NCBI RefSeq assembly: GCF_014108865.1
Contig: NZ_CP053928.1
Span: forward strand, 4,836,001 to 4,900,000
Direction: 5' to 3'
DNA length: 64,000 bases
From: Nocardioides sp. WS12
GTDB lineage: Bacteria; Actinomycetota; Actinomycetes; Propionibacteriales; Nocardioidaceae
In this document: in pieces, positions 1 through 8,062 of the stretch
Position numbering within the stretch: position 1 is the first letter of the stretch
Layout of the letters: every line of letters starts with the position of its first letter
Notes under the pieces: model-generated
Told to the model about the DNA's origin: nothing
Databases searched by the model: none
The model's input: only the letters and a program-made list of their open reading frames with translations
Program-made: the position numbers and the translations under genes

Positions 1-561
1 GCTTCCCTGGAAGTCACCGCGAGTGAGCACATGGGTCTCGCCGTTGATCTTCACCCAACCGGCCTGCTGACCGAACGACTCATAGCCAGATGACGGACGG
101 TACGTCGCCAGATTGATCGACACGTCGCCGCGATCGACGAACTCAGGCCGCTTCGCTCCGTCGAACCAGTCGATCTCGAAGCTGATTCCGTGGTCGTTCT
201 CAGCCAGCGACAGCCGCCACTGCTCGAACGGCTTGACGACCTGGAACTTGAGCGGGCCGACGCTCATGTCCATCCGGTTGGTCCCGAGCATCCGCTGCGC
301 GCGGACCGTGGTGTGCTGACCGCGATGGTTGACGATCGCGTAGGCGTCCGCGGTGTTCAGGTTGGGGTAGAACCCGATCCCGGCAATGATCATGAGGTCG
401 CCGGTCTTGTCGAACATCCCGAACCACATCCGCTCGAAAGCACGCGGATCGCTCGTCCACATCGCGCGAATGGGAAGCGGGTTGTTGTGGACCAGGTACT
501 CGTCGAGCCCAGACATGGTCCCGTATTCGTCCGAGGTCTGGAAATACCTGGGATCCAACAC
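1..561 (-). CDS. hypothetical protein of the DUF7064/7065-like type, 3' end cut by the window
   Basis: Reading leftward from a GTG at 561 there is an uninterrupted frame of 187 codons that runs off the window edge. An AGGAG box lies 6 nt before the GTG; a TTG directly follows and could also start. The protein begins VLDPRYFQTSDEYG and has the beta-rich, tryptophan-rich look of an uncharacterised actinobacterial family often found beside lipid and terpenoid catabolism genes (recalled from family appearance, not searched). The phrases LMIIAGIGFYPNLNTADAY and NHRGQHTTVRAQRM are typical of it. No enzyme motif is visible. It diverges from the small gene at 858 across an AT-rich spacer, the layout repeated through this catabolic island. 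Function unknown; a ligand-binding beta-barrel role would be a guess. Confidence 0.7.
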   Translation of the reverse strand, partial: MLDPRYFQTSDEYGTMSGLDEYLVHNNPLPIRAMWTSDPRAFERMWFGMFDKTGDLMIIAGIGFYPNLNTADAYAIVNHRGQHTTVRAQRMLGTNRMDMSVGPLKFQVVKPFEQWRLSLAENDHGISFEIDWFDGAKRPEFVDRGDVSINLATYRPSSGYESFGQQAGWVKINGETHVLTRGDFQGS

Positions 562-857
562 TTTGACTCCTATTGATGCAATTGTCGAATGGTGAAAGAA
601 AAGCGTATCATCGGAATTCGACGTTGCCTTTCATGATTCCAAACGTAAATGCATTTCGCTCGAATCCGGTCCCGGAGTGCGCCGATCGGCAATCTGTACC
701 TATCCGATGTACGTAGGTACGCGCCTACGGGTTTTCCACGTGGGCGAGGGCCCCGGTCGTGACGATGCTTGCGGCACGGATGATCACCCCTGCCGACAGC
801 GTCACGAGGCTCCGGTGGTCGACCCGCATCCTTGACACAACGACGTGGGAGAGCATC
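562..857. promoter_or_regulatory. divergent AT-rich spacer, promoter region
   Basis: This 296-base spacer separates two divergent genes and is clearly more AT-rich than the flanking coding DNA. It holds a TGCAATTG at 577-584, a motif that recurs in other spacers of the island. A 6-bp hairpin (CGTAGG 712-717 with CCTACG 724-729) is followed by GGTTTT, which resembles a weak terminator or attenuator for rightward transcription. No further open reading frame with a ribosome-binding site is convincing here. Confidence 0.4.
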
Positions 858-1115
858 ATGCTGATCGAAATCGGAGACTTCTCGGATCTGGGCGAAGCCT
901 GGGCGAAGTACAAGGGCAACCGCCGCATCGACGACTACCGGGACCTGCTGCGCCACAGCGACACCGTCGACCCGACGCATGCCCTCACCCCCGAGCGGCT
1001 GCCCCAGGTCGTTCAGTACTACGACCTGACCGAGGCCGAGCTCGACGGCTACTCCGAGGGCGGCTGCTGGGTCTTCCGGGTCGGCCCCCGCGCCCTGACC
1101 AGTACAGACGTCTGA
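858..1115 (+). CDS. small conserved hypothetical protein, paralogue of the gene at 7505-7783
   Basis: An 85-residue soluble protein starting MLIEIGDFSDLGEAW. The start at 858 is chosen because GGGAGA lies 5 nt upstream and because the paralogue at 7505-7783 starts at the same residue; an upstream in-frame ATG would add a tail that the paralogue lacks. The two copies share the starts MLIEIGD, YKGNRR, DYR, VDPT, YYDL, AELE/DG and GGCWVFRV. No cofactor or metal motif is obvious apart from one cysteine in GGCWVF. One copy is the first gene of an operon with a ferredoxin-fused ferredoxin reductase, so an accessory role with a redox or oxygenase system is possible. Its TGA is the first triplet of a 28-bp hairpin shared with the convergent aldehyde dehydrogenase gene. 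Function unknown. Confidence 0.75.
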   Translation: MLIEIGDFSDLGEAWAKYKGNRRIDDYRDLLRHSDTVDPTHALTPERLPQVVQYYDLTEAELDGYSEGGCWVFRVGPRALTSTDV

Positions 1116-1173
1116 CGCACGAAAGCGGCGCTGAAATCCCCTACCGGGATTTCAGCGCCGCTTTCGTGCGTCA
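1113..1173. terminator. 28-bp perfect hairpin between convergent genes
   Basis: Bases 1113-1140 are the exact reverse complement of 1146-1173, with a five-base loop CTACC. The outermost triplet on each side is the TGA stop of the converging gene: 1113-1115 for the small protein and 1171-1173 on the minus strand for the aldehyde dehydrogenase. The structure is symmetrical and so could act in both directions. There is no long T-run outside it because coding sequence continues on each side. Confidence 0.85.
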
Positions 1174-2667
1174 CGCCTGTTCGTCGCGGTAGCGCTCAGG
1201 GATGCCTTCCAGCACCACCGTCTTCGTCTCCAGATAGGGCAGTACTCCTTCGACGCCTCCCTCGCGACCGATCCCGGACTGCTTGAAGCCACCGAACGAG
1301 ATACCGAAGTCCAGGCGGAAGGCGTTGTGACCAACCGTTCCCGACTGGAGCCGGGCGGCGATCTGCCGAGCGCGGTCGACGTCCTCGGTGAAGACCGAGG
1401 AGTTCAATCCATAGATCGTGTCGTTGGCGATCCGGACAGCGTCATCCTCGTCGTTGGCCGGAAGCACACTCAGCACGGGGCCGAAGATCTCTTCCTGGGC
1501 GATCGTCGCAGAGCTCTGCACGTTGCCGAAGACCGTCGGTTCCACGAAGTAACCGCGGTCGAGGTGCGCGGGACGCCCGCCGCCGGTGACCAGCGTGGCG
1601 CCTTCTTCCACGCCAGTCCGGATCAGGCCCTCGACGCGATCGCGCTGCCGCTCCATCGCCAGCGGACCCATCTGCGAGCTCGGGTCGAAGGCGTCACCGA
1701 CGCGCACGTTCGCGAACAGGTCCCCCAGGATGCCGACGAGCTCGTCGTGGCGGTCGCGGCCCACGATGACGCGGGTGAGCGAGGCACACACCTGACCGGT
1801 GAGCCGGCACTCCTGCTCCGCGATCACACGCGCCGCCTCCTCCAGGTTGGCGTCATCGAGGATGACGGCAGCAGACTTTCCGCCCAACTCCAGCGTGTAG
1901 CGCCCCACCCGCTCCGCCATGATCGCCCCGATCCGCCTGCCCGCAGCCGTGGAGCCAGTGAAGGAGATCTTGTCGACCCGGTGATCCCGGACCAGACCCT
2001 CCGAGACCTCGCGATCGGCGGTCACGACGTTGAGAACACCAGCCGGGAGACCGATCTCCTCGGCGATCTCGGCAATCACATAGGCCGCACCGGGCGCCTC
2101 GGGGGAGGCCTTCAGGACCGTCGTACAACCGGTCAACAACGCCGGGGCGATCTTGTACAACGCGAGCCACAGGGGGCCGTTCCACGGCACGATAGCTCCG
2201 ACCACGCCGACCGGCTCCCGGACCTTCAGCCCGAACTGGCCAGCAGTCGGCGGGACCACTTCCTCCCAGGGGTACGTCGAAGCCAGGTTCGCGTAGTACT
2301 CGAGGATGGTCGCCGTCTTCTCGCCGCTCGTCGTCGCGGTGCTGAACAGCGCTCCCGATTCGCGCGGCCAGATCTGTGCCAAGGTGTCGCCGCGCTCGCG
2401 CAACGCCTTGCCGAAGGCGAACAGGTACTCGGCGCGTTCGACATGCGTGAACTTCGACCAGGGGCCGTCGTCGAACGCTGCCCGCGCCGCGGTGATCGCG
2501 CGATCCATGTCGCCAGCCGCCGCTTCGGCGACCCGGTAGTAGAACTCTTCGGTGTTCGAATCGATGACGTCGAAGGTTCGATCCGTCGAGGGCCTGGTCC
2601 ACTCGCCGCCAATGTAGAAGCGATCGGGATAGCGCACCGGGCACTCCAGTTGCTGGCTGATACTCAC
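1171..2667 (-). CDS. NAD(P)-dependent aldehyde dehydrogenase
   Basis: A 498-residue protein of normal aldehyde dehydrogenase superfamily length. Visible motifs are the Rossmann-region VGVVGAIVPWNGPLW, the catalytic glutamate in LELGGKS, the catalytic cysteine in GQVCAS and the late EEIFGPVLSV. Family knowledge: it oxidises an aldehyde to a carboxylic acid with NAD(P)+. Its GTG start overlaps the stop of the upstream crotonase gene by four bases (GTGA), so the two are probably translationally coupled. In this context it could oxidise the aldehyde made by one of the alcohol dehydrogenases or the P450 in the island, or one released by the retro-aldol enzyme. The exact substrate cannot be told from sequence. 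It ends inside the shared 28-bp hairpin. Confidence 0.93.
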   Translation of the reverse strand: MSISQQLECPVRYPDRFYIGGEWTRPSTDRTFDVIDSNTEEFYYRVAEAAAGDMDRAITAARAAFDDGPWSKFTHVERAEYLFAFGKALRERGDTLAQIWPRESGALFSTATTSGEKTATILEYYANLASTYPWEEVVPPTAGQFGLKVREPVGVVGAIVPWNGPLWLALYKIAPALLTGCTTVLKASPEAPGAAYVIAEIAEEIGLPAGVLNVVTADREVSEGLVRDHRVDKISFTGSTAAGRRIGAIMAERVGRYTLELGGKSAAVILDDANLEEAARVIAEQECRLTGQVCASLTRVIVGRDRHDELVGILGDLFANVRVGDAFDPSSQMGPLAMERQRDRVEGLIRTGVEEGATLVTGGGRPAHLDRGYFVEPTVFGNVQSSATIAQEEIFGPVLSVLPANDEDDAVRIANDTIYGLNSSVFTEDVDRARQIAARLQSGTVGHNAFRLDFGISFGGFKQSGIGREGGVEGVLPYLETKTVVLEGIPERYRDEQA

Positions 2668-3527
2668 TTCATCGACCTTTCCGTGCCGTGCTCTGCATGT
2701 GGTGATCCGAATGGCGGGTTTGCCGTGGTCGCGCCGACCTGCTCAAAGGGGTCGGGCCAGGTGTGGTCCAACACCGGTTCGCGCTTCTCGGCGAATGCCC
2801 GCGGGCCTTCGAGGAAGGCACCGGAGAGAAGGACTCGATGCAGCACGGCCTCGTAGTAGCGCTGCTGCTCGGCCATCATGGCGTCGCGCCAGAACTTGAG
2901 CACGGCCTTGGTGCCCCAGACGGCCGGACCAGAGTTCGCCGCGATCATGTCGGCCTTGGCCAGGGCGGCGTCCATCAGTTCACCGGGTTCGACGACCTGC
3001 TGAACCAGCCCGAGGTTCTTTGCCTCAGCAGCGCTCAATCTGCTGCCGCTCAACATCATGTCCATCACCGCACCCATGGGCATCAACCGCGGCAGCACAT
3101 TCACCGCGACGCCGGCGAGAATGCCGCGCTTCACCTCGAACACGCCGAACCACGCATTGGTCGAGGCGATCCTGATGTCACAGCAAATGCTCAACTCGAG
3201 GCCGCCCGCGACGGCCAGGCCGTTGACGGCGGCGATCACCGGCTTCTCGCTGGCCGCGACGCCGCCGATGTCGGGACTGGGCGAGAGTGGGATCGACGAT
3301 CCCGCGGCCGCCTTCTTCGCCATCTCCTTGAGGTCACCGCCCGCGCAGAACGCGCGGTCACCAGCCCCGGTGATGATGCCGACACTCTGGCCCGGATCGG
3401 CGTTCAACTCGGCGATCCCGGCCGCCAGCTCCTCCTTGACGGTTCCGCCCAGGGAGTTCATGTGTTCGGGACGGTTGATGGTGAAGACCGTTGTCCTGCC
3501 GTGCCTGGTGATGACGACGTCGCTCAC
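2664..3527 (-). CDS. enoyl-CoA hydratase/isomerase family protein
   Basis: A 287-residue crotonase-fold protein. The start is a GTG at 3527 with GAAGGG 6 nt upstream, giving VSDVVITRHGRTTVF; the frame is open further upstream, but that stretch is AT-rich spacer. Crotonase hallmarks are the oxyanion-hole segment AFCAGGDLKEM and the second segment AAVNGLAVAGGLEL. Family role: hydration of a 2-enoyl-CoA, or another crotonase reaction such as isomerisation or retro-Claisen cleavage, in acyl-CoA breakdown. Glu residues expected at the hydratase active site are not clearly placed (AGGLELSICCDIRIAS followed by VFEVKRG), so the reaction type is open. It is first in an operon with the aldehyde dehydrogenase and diverges from the acyl-CoA dehydrogenase pair, consistent with one beta-oxidation-like module. 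Confidence 0.88.
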   Translation of the reverse strand: MSDVVITRHGRTTVFTINRPEHMNSLGGTVKEELAAGIAELNADPGQSVGIITGAGDRAFCAGGDLKEMAKKAAAGSSIPLSPSPDIGGVAASEKPVIAAVNGLAVAGGLELSICCDIRIASTNAWFGVFEVKRGILAGVAVNVLPRLMPMGAVMDMMLSGSRLSAAEAKNLGLVQQVVEPGELMDAALAKADMIAANSGPAVWGTKAVLKFWRDAMMAEQQRYYEAVLHRVLLSGAFLEGPRAFAEKREPVLDHTWPDPFEQVGATTANPPFGSPHAEHGTERSMK

Positions 3528-3699
3528 GAATAGCCCTTCAATGTGGCAATGTGGAATTCCAGTGACAATACAATCCAGATAATTCTTGGTCGCATTTCGA
3601 GAATGCCCAGTGTATTGCAATCTCCATTGAGCATATGATGCATATTGGCATTAATGAATACCTTGGGTTCGCCATATTTCAACTTGTCCGGAGGGCAAG
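3528..3699. promoter_or_regulatory. AT-rich divergent promoter spacer with ATTGCAAT palindrome
   Basis: The spacer between the crotonase operon and the acyl-CoA dehydrogenase pair is AT-rich against GC-rich neighbours. It contains the perfect 8-base palindrome ATTGCAAT at 3614-3621, also present twice in the spacer at 12014-12035. No gene is seen in it. It probably carries both divergent promoters; whether the palindrome is an operator is unproven. Confidence 0.4.
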
Positions 3700-4836
3700 A
3701 TGCATCTGAACAACACCGCTGAGTTCGCCGCTTTCCGCGGCCTGGCCCGTACCTGGATAGAAGAGAACAAGCCGACCGAGCCCCGCCCCACCACCTTTGG
3801 CCCTGAACTGCGCGAGTACGACGCGGCATGGCAGCGAAGGCAGTTCGAGGGAGGATGGTCCGGAATCGACTGGGAGCCTGAGTACGGCGGCAGGGGCCTG
3901 TCCCTCTTCGAGCAGATCATCTGGTACGAAGAACTCGTCCGAGCGGGTGCGCCGATGGACACCGTCTTCACGGTGGCGTTCGGCCATGCCGGACCCACCT
4001 TGATCGCCCGCGGAACCGAAGCTCAGAAATCCTTCTTCCTGCCCAGGATCCTGCGCGGCGAGACCCCCTGGTGCCAGGGATTCTCTGAACCCAACGCCGG
4101 ATCAGACCTGGCAAGTCTGCAGACCAAGGGCGTGATCGATGGCGACGAAATCGTCATCACCGGCCAGAAGACCTGGACGTCCTATGGCCAGTGGTCCGAC
4201 TACGGCGAGCTCCTGGTCCGTACCGACCCGGAGGTGCCCAAGCACAAGGGACTGACCTGGCTGGTGATGGACATGCACCTTCCCGGTGTCGACGTCCGGC
4301 CGATCACCTCGATCGACGGGTTCCCGCACAACTGCGAGGTCTTCTACGACGAAGTCCGGGTGCCGTTGGCCAACGTGGTGGGTGGCGTGAACAACGGTTG
4401 GAGCGTCGCGCTGTCGACACTGGCCGCCGAACGCGGGCCGGCATTCCTCGACCAGCGTCTCGGCCTGGTGCGCCACGTCGACGACCTGGTCGCGCACGCC
4501 AAGGAGACCGGGAAACTCCGCGACGAGTCGATCCGCAACCGGCTGGCCGAGGCGCGCGCCGCTGCCGCAGCTGTCCGGTCCATGGCGTACCTGCAGGTCT
4601 CGCTTGCCCGCAAGGGTGAGCAGCCCAGTTCAGAGACCACGTCGGTACGCACCTTCTACACCGAACTGACGATCGAGGTCGCGCGGCTTGGCCTCGACAT
4701 CGTCGGCGTCGAGGCGCTCGAGATGGTGCCTGACAGTCGGCACTGGCTGAGCAAATTCTCGGCCACGATCGCCGGCGGGACGAAGGACATCCAGAAGAAC
4801 ATCATTGGAGAACGAGTGTTGGGACTACCGAGATGA
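3700..4836 (+). CDS. acyl-CoA dehydrogenase, larger subunit of a probable heteromer
   Basis: A 378-residue FAD-dependent acyl-CoA dehydrogenase. Signatures are the flavin-binding FSEPNAGSDLASLQT, the GQKTWTSYGQ strand and the C-terminal FSATIAGGTKDIQKN followed by ERVLGLPR. Where classical enzymes have the catalytic glutamate in YEGT, this one has AGGT. That is usual for the paired FadE-type heterotetramers of actinobacterial steroid side-chain degradation, where the base sits elsewhere. It overlaps the next dehydrogenase gene by four bases (ATGA), strong evidence that the two subunits are made together as an alpha2beta2 enzyme. The expected reaction is 2,3-desaturation of a bulky or side-chain acyl-CoA. 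A GGAGG box precedes the ATG. Confidence 0.92.
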   Translation: MHLNNTAEFAAFRGLARTWIEENKPTEPRPTTFGPELREYDAAWQRRQFEGGWSGIDWEPEYGGRGLSLFEQIIWYEELVRAGAPMDTVFTVAFGHAGPTLIARGTEAQKSFFLPRILRGETPWCQGFSEPNAGSDLASLQTKGVIDGDEIVITGQKTWTSYGQWSDYGELLVRTDPEVPKHKGLTWLVMDMHLPGVDVRPITSIDGFPHNCEVFYDEVRVPLANVVGGVNNGWSVALSTLAAERGPAFLDQRLGLVRHVDDLVAHAKETGKLRDESIRNRLAEARAAAAAVRSMAYLQVSLARKGEQPSSETTSVRTFYTELTIEVARLGLDIVGVEALEMVPDSRHWLSKFSATIAGGTKDIQKNIIGERVLGLPR

Positions 4837-5804
4837 TGCTTGCCCCGTCTGCGGAACAGCAGAACATTGCCGAGTCGGTTGCGGACTTCCTCAGCTCCGA
4901 GGTGCCGATGACGACCGTGCGTCGCCTCTGGAACGAAGAGCGTTCGGTCGACGACAAGACCTGGCGTCGGAGCGTTGAGATGGGTTGGTTCGCGCTGTCG
5001 GTCCCGGAAGAGGCCGGGGGCGTGGGCCTGGGCCTGGGCGAGGAGGTGATGCTGTTTCGTGAGGTCGGCCGATTCGCGACACCGGGGCCCTTCCGGGCGA
5101 CCGCACTGGCCGCCTATCTCGCGTCCCGTACGGGCAACACCGAGGTCCTCGCAGCGATCCTCAGCGGCGAGCAGCGGGTCGGGTTGAAGGTCGGCGACCA
5201 GGCACTCGATGCCCACCCCGGGGACCTGCTGCTCGAGCTCGATGATGAACACCCGCGCATCTACGAGATCGATACCTGCACGCCCCTTGTCCCAACCGAC
5301 CCCGGCGTCAGACTGGCGCGCGCCAGCGTCGGCAAAGTCGTCGTCGAAGCCGCTGGCGTGGCCCTGCTCTCCCGAGCCCGGGTACTCGCGGCCGCCGAAC
5401 TTCTCGGGGTCATCGAAGCGACCAGGGACATGTCCGCGAGCTACGCCCAGGTGCGCCGCCAGTTCGACAAGCCGATCGGTAGCCATCAAGCCGTCAAGCA
5501 CCGGTGCGCAGACATGGCGGTCGGCGCCTACGCCGTCACGGCCCAGGTCTTCGCCGCCGCGGTCTCAGTGAGCGAAGCGCATCCAGACGCAGCGTTCCAC
5601 GCTGCCGCCGCGCACGTCCTTGCGTCAGCGCGGGCCCGGAGAGCGACTGCCGACAACGTCCAGAACCACGGCGGCATTGGCTACACCTGGGAGCAGGACG
5701 CACACGTGTACCTCAAGCGTGCGCTCACTCTGGAACTGTCCTGCGGAAGCAGGCAAGCCGGGTATGACGCCCTGATCGCGCCCGAGCGACACGAGTTCCG
5801 CTAA
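4833..5804 (+). CDS. acyl-CoA dehydrogenase, smaller subunit of a probable heteromer
   Basis: A 323-residue member of the same superfamily, shorter than the usual ~380 residues. It starts at the overlapping ATG (TGATGCTTGCC region) of its partner. Conserved blocks are AEQQNIAESVADFLSSE at the start and VQNHGGIGYTWEQD near the end, the latter typical of FadE27-like subunits. The FAD-binding half is abbreviated, as expected when the partner supplies part of the cofactor site. Role inferred with its neighbour: one half of a heteromeric enzyme desaturating a side-chain CoA ester. Its 3' end overlaps the convergent reductase gene by four bases, so there is no room for a conventional terminator between them. 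Confidence 0.9.
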   Translation: MMLAPSAEQQNIAESVADFLSSEVPMTTVRRLWNEERSVDDKTWRRSVEMGWFALSVPEEAGGVGLGLGEEVMLFREVGRFATPGPFRATALAAYLASRTGNTEVLAAILSGEQRVGLKVGDQALDAHPGDLLLELDDEHPRIYEIDTCTPLVPTDPGVRLARASVGKVVVEAAGVALLSRARVLAAAELLGVIEATRDMSASYAQVRRQFDKPIGSHQAVKHRCADMAVGAYAVTAQVFAAAVSVSEAHPDAAFHAAAAHVLASARARRATADNVQNHGGIGYTWEQDAHVYLKRALTLELSCGSRQAGYDALIAPERHEFR

Positions 5805-7459
5805 GCCGTCCTGCCGCGGGCGAGCGCCACCATCGGGCCCACTTCGGTGAGCTTGATGCGCGGTCGCCCGCGGTCCTTGCCGCGTTGGCGCTCGGCGCGG
5901 TCGATCGAGGCCCATCCCGCTCCGTCAATCGCGTCGGGCTGCCGGTCGGCGACCAGCGCCGCCAGGTCGACGGCGGACCGGACCGAGTCGGACAGCAATC
6001 CTGCTCGGGCGTCCTCCACCAGTGCGGCGACAGTCTCCTTCGCACACCACTTGTTGGTGCCGATGACCCCGGACGCACCACGCTTGATCCAACCTGCCGT
6101 GTAGACCCCGGTCAGGGGCTCGCCCGTGACCGGATCGAGCACCCGTCCATCGGCCTGCGGCAGCACCCCCCCTGCGTCGTCGAAGGGCAGGCTCGGCACC
6201 GGCACTCCCCGGTAGCCGATGGAACGAAGCACCAGGCTGGTGGTGATGACCTCGGTCCGGCCTGTCGGATGCGCCTGGATCGTCCCGTCCGGTCCGGCCA
6301 TCAGCACGTTGTTGCCCACCGTGATGCTGTGCACCCGGTCGGCGCCATGAATCTCGGTGGGCGTTGTCAGGAACCGGAACACGATTCGCTTCTTCGCCGG
6401 GTCGAGGGTCCGGCCCGCATACTCTGCGGCCAACTCCACCTTGAGACCGCCTTCTCCCGATCCGCTCTCCTCGGAGAGTTCTGCCGGATCGATCACGACG
6501 TCGAGGTCGGCAAGGCGGCCGAGAGCCAGGAATTCCGGACTGGTGTACGCCGCCTGCGCCGGGCCACGGCGCCCGAGCACCACCACTTCCCGCACCCGAC
6601 TCTCACGCAGGGCCGCGAGCGCGTGCTCAGCAATGTCCGTGCGAGCCAGTTCGTCTGGGTCCGTGAGCAAGATCCGGGCCACATCCAGCGCAACGTTCCC
6701 GTTGCCGACGATCACGGCACGTTCGCCGCTCAGGTCGAAGGTGTGGCCGGCGTGGTCGGGGTGGCCGTTGTACCAGCCGACGAACTCCGTGGCCGGGTGG
6801 CTTCCGGCGAGATCCTCGCCCGGGACGTTCAGCCGGCGATCGGCAGACGCGCCGACGGCATAGAGAACGGCGTGATGATGTTCCAGCAGTTCGTCGTGGG
6901 TCAGGTGGTGGCCGATCTCGACGTTCAAATGGAAGTTGAACGTCGGCTTCGAGAGCATCGACCTGAACGACTCCGTCACCGCCTTGGTCCCCGCGTGGTC
7001 CGGGGCGACGCCGGCACGGACCAGTCCCCACGGCGTCGGCAACCGATCGAACATCTCCACTTCGACGGACCGTCGTCCGAGCCGCAGCAATTCCTCGGCG
7101 GCGTAACACGCTGCCGGACCGGCGCCGACAATCGCTACCCGGAGCGGGGACTCCCGTTCCGGGAACCGTGGTGCCGTCGGCGGAGGCGACACTGGTTCGA
7201 GCGGATGGGCGGCGAAGTAGTCCGCATTGATGGCTGCGTACCTCAGGTCGAAGTCCGTCAGCTCGTTGTCGGGGAAGATCGCGCCGACCGGGCAGGCATC
7301 TGTACAAGCGCCACAGTCAATGCAGGTGGCACCATCGATGTAGAGCATTTCAGCGGTGGCGAAGGCCGGATCGCCGGGTGCCGGTCGGATGCAGTCGACC
7401 GGGCAGACATCGATGCAGCTCGCGTCGTTGCAGCAGGGCTGGGTGATCACATATGCCAT
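5801..7459 (-). CDS. fprB: ferredoxin-fused ferredoxin-NADP+ reductase, FprB type
   Basis: A 552-residue fusion. Residues 1 to about 60 form a 7Fe/8Fe-type ferredoxin with CNDASCIDVCPVDCI and CIDCGACTDACPVGAI. From about residue 105 follows an adrenodoxin-reductase-like flavoprotein with the FAD motif VAIVGAGPAACYAAE, the NADP region VIVGNGNVALDVARIL and the late GWIKRGASGVIGTNK. Known role of the family: moving electrons from NADPH to ferredoxins that serve P450s or other oxygenases. Here it can supply the small ferredoxin at 17300 and the P450 at 12150 (inference). It lies 45 bp downstream of a small paralogous gene in one operon. Confidence 0.92.
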   Translation of the reverse strand: MAYVITQPCCNDASCIDVCPVDCIRPAPGDPAFATAEMLYIDGATCIDCGACTDACPVGAIFPDNELTDFDLRYAAINADYFAAHPLEPVSPPPTAPRFPERESPLRVAIVGAGPAACYAAEELLRLGRRSVEVEMFDRLPTPWGLVRAGVAPDHAGTKAVTESFRSMLSKPTFNFHLNVEIGHHLTHDELLEHHHAVLYAVGASADRRLNVPGEDLAGSHPATEFVGWYNGHPDHAGHTFDLSGERAVIVGNGNVALDVARILLTDPDELARTDIAEHALAALRESRVREVVVLGRRGPAQAAYTSPEFLALGRLADLDVVIDPAELSEESGSGEGGLKVELAAEYAGRTLDPAKKRIVFRFLTTPTEIHGADRVHSITVGNNVLMAGPDGTIQAHPTGRTEVITTSLVLRSIGYRGVPVPSLPFDDAGGVLPQADGRVLDPVTGEPLTGVYTAGWIKRGASGVIGTNKWCAKETVAALVEDARAGLLSDSVRSAVDLAALVADRQPDAIDGAGWASIDRAERQRGKDRGRPRIKLTEVGPMVALARGRTA

Positions 7460-7504
7460 CAGGATCCTCGGGGCGGGGAGTGCGGTCGAACGGGTCGGGC
7501 GTGG

Positions 7505-7783
7505 TCAGTCCGCCTCGGGAACCTCGGCGAAGGCGGTGGGGCAGGGGGACCGTGGCAGGACCCGGAACACCCAGCATCCGCCGACGGAGTACTGCTCGAG
7601 TTCCGCGGCCGGCAGGTCGTAGTAGTGCACCAATCGAGGTGCACGCTCGTCGGTCAGGACCCGGGTCGGGTCGACACGCTCACCGCGCTCGAGCAGTTCG
7701 CGGTAATCCTCGACCCGCCGATTCCCCTTGTACCTGACCCAAGCCTCGCCCAGGTCCGAAAGATCCCCGATTTCGATGAGCAT
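7505..7783 (-). CDS. small conserved hypothetical protein, paralogue of the gene at 858-1115
   Basis: A 92-residue protein beginning MLIEIGDLSDLGEAWVRYKG, clearly homologous over its length to the 85-residue product at 858-1115, with the same GGCWVFRV block and a slightly longer proline-rich tail. A GGTGGAA stretch lies a little upstream of the ATG as a weak ribosome-binding site. It is the first gene of an operon with the FprB-type reductase. Retention of two copies on either side of the acyl-CoA dehydrogenase block suggests a pathway-specific accessory role, but no active site can be recognised. It could be a small subunit or chaperone for an oxygenase; that is speculation. Confidence 0.75.
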   Translation of the reverse strand: MLIEIGDLSDLGEAWVRYKGNRRVEDYRELLERGERVDPTRVLTDERAPRLVHYYDLPAAELEQYSVGGCWVFRVLPRSPCPTAFAEVPEAD

Positions 7784-8062
7784 GACTGACGTTCCACCTT
7801 TGTCTCCGGCGCCGATTTAATTACGCCTCGCACGCGAACGCGGTACTTCAACGTTTCATTCTTCGAAAAGTATCATAGGCATTCCGCGCTGTCGACAAAG
7901 GTCACCCCACTGCAATTTGCCAGAAATTCCAATTCATTGACGAGACTTAGTTTGATGGATACGTTCCGTTCCCATGAATGTGGTCACATCCCACAATGCC
8001 GAGGTACTTGAATCAATTCCCGGATCGCGAGCAATGGGAAATAGTGCATCAGGCGGCATCCG
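7784..8062. promoter_or_regulatory. 279-base divergent AT-rich spacer
   Basis: Spacer between the small-protein/FprB operon and the mycofactocin-type SDR. It is AT-rich and carries TGCAATT at 7911-7917, the motif found in other spacers of the island. No gene with a credible start signal is seen. It probably contains both divergent promoters. Confidence 0.35.

Noticed and set aside
1327..2856. Long open frame (509 codons) on the plus strand
   Set aside because: It lies antisense to the aldehyde dehydrogenase gene, has arginine/histidine/aspartate-rich composition typical of shadow frames in high-GC DNA, and shows no family motif.
5885..7789. 634-codon plus-strand frame
   Set aside because: Antisense shadow of the FprB-type reductase; no recognisable motif and no ribosome-binding site.
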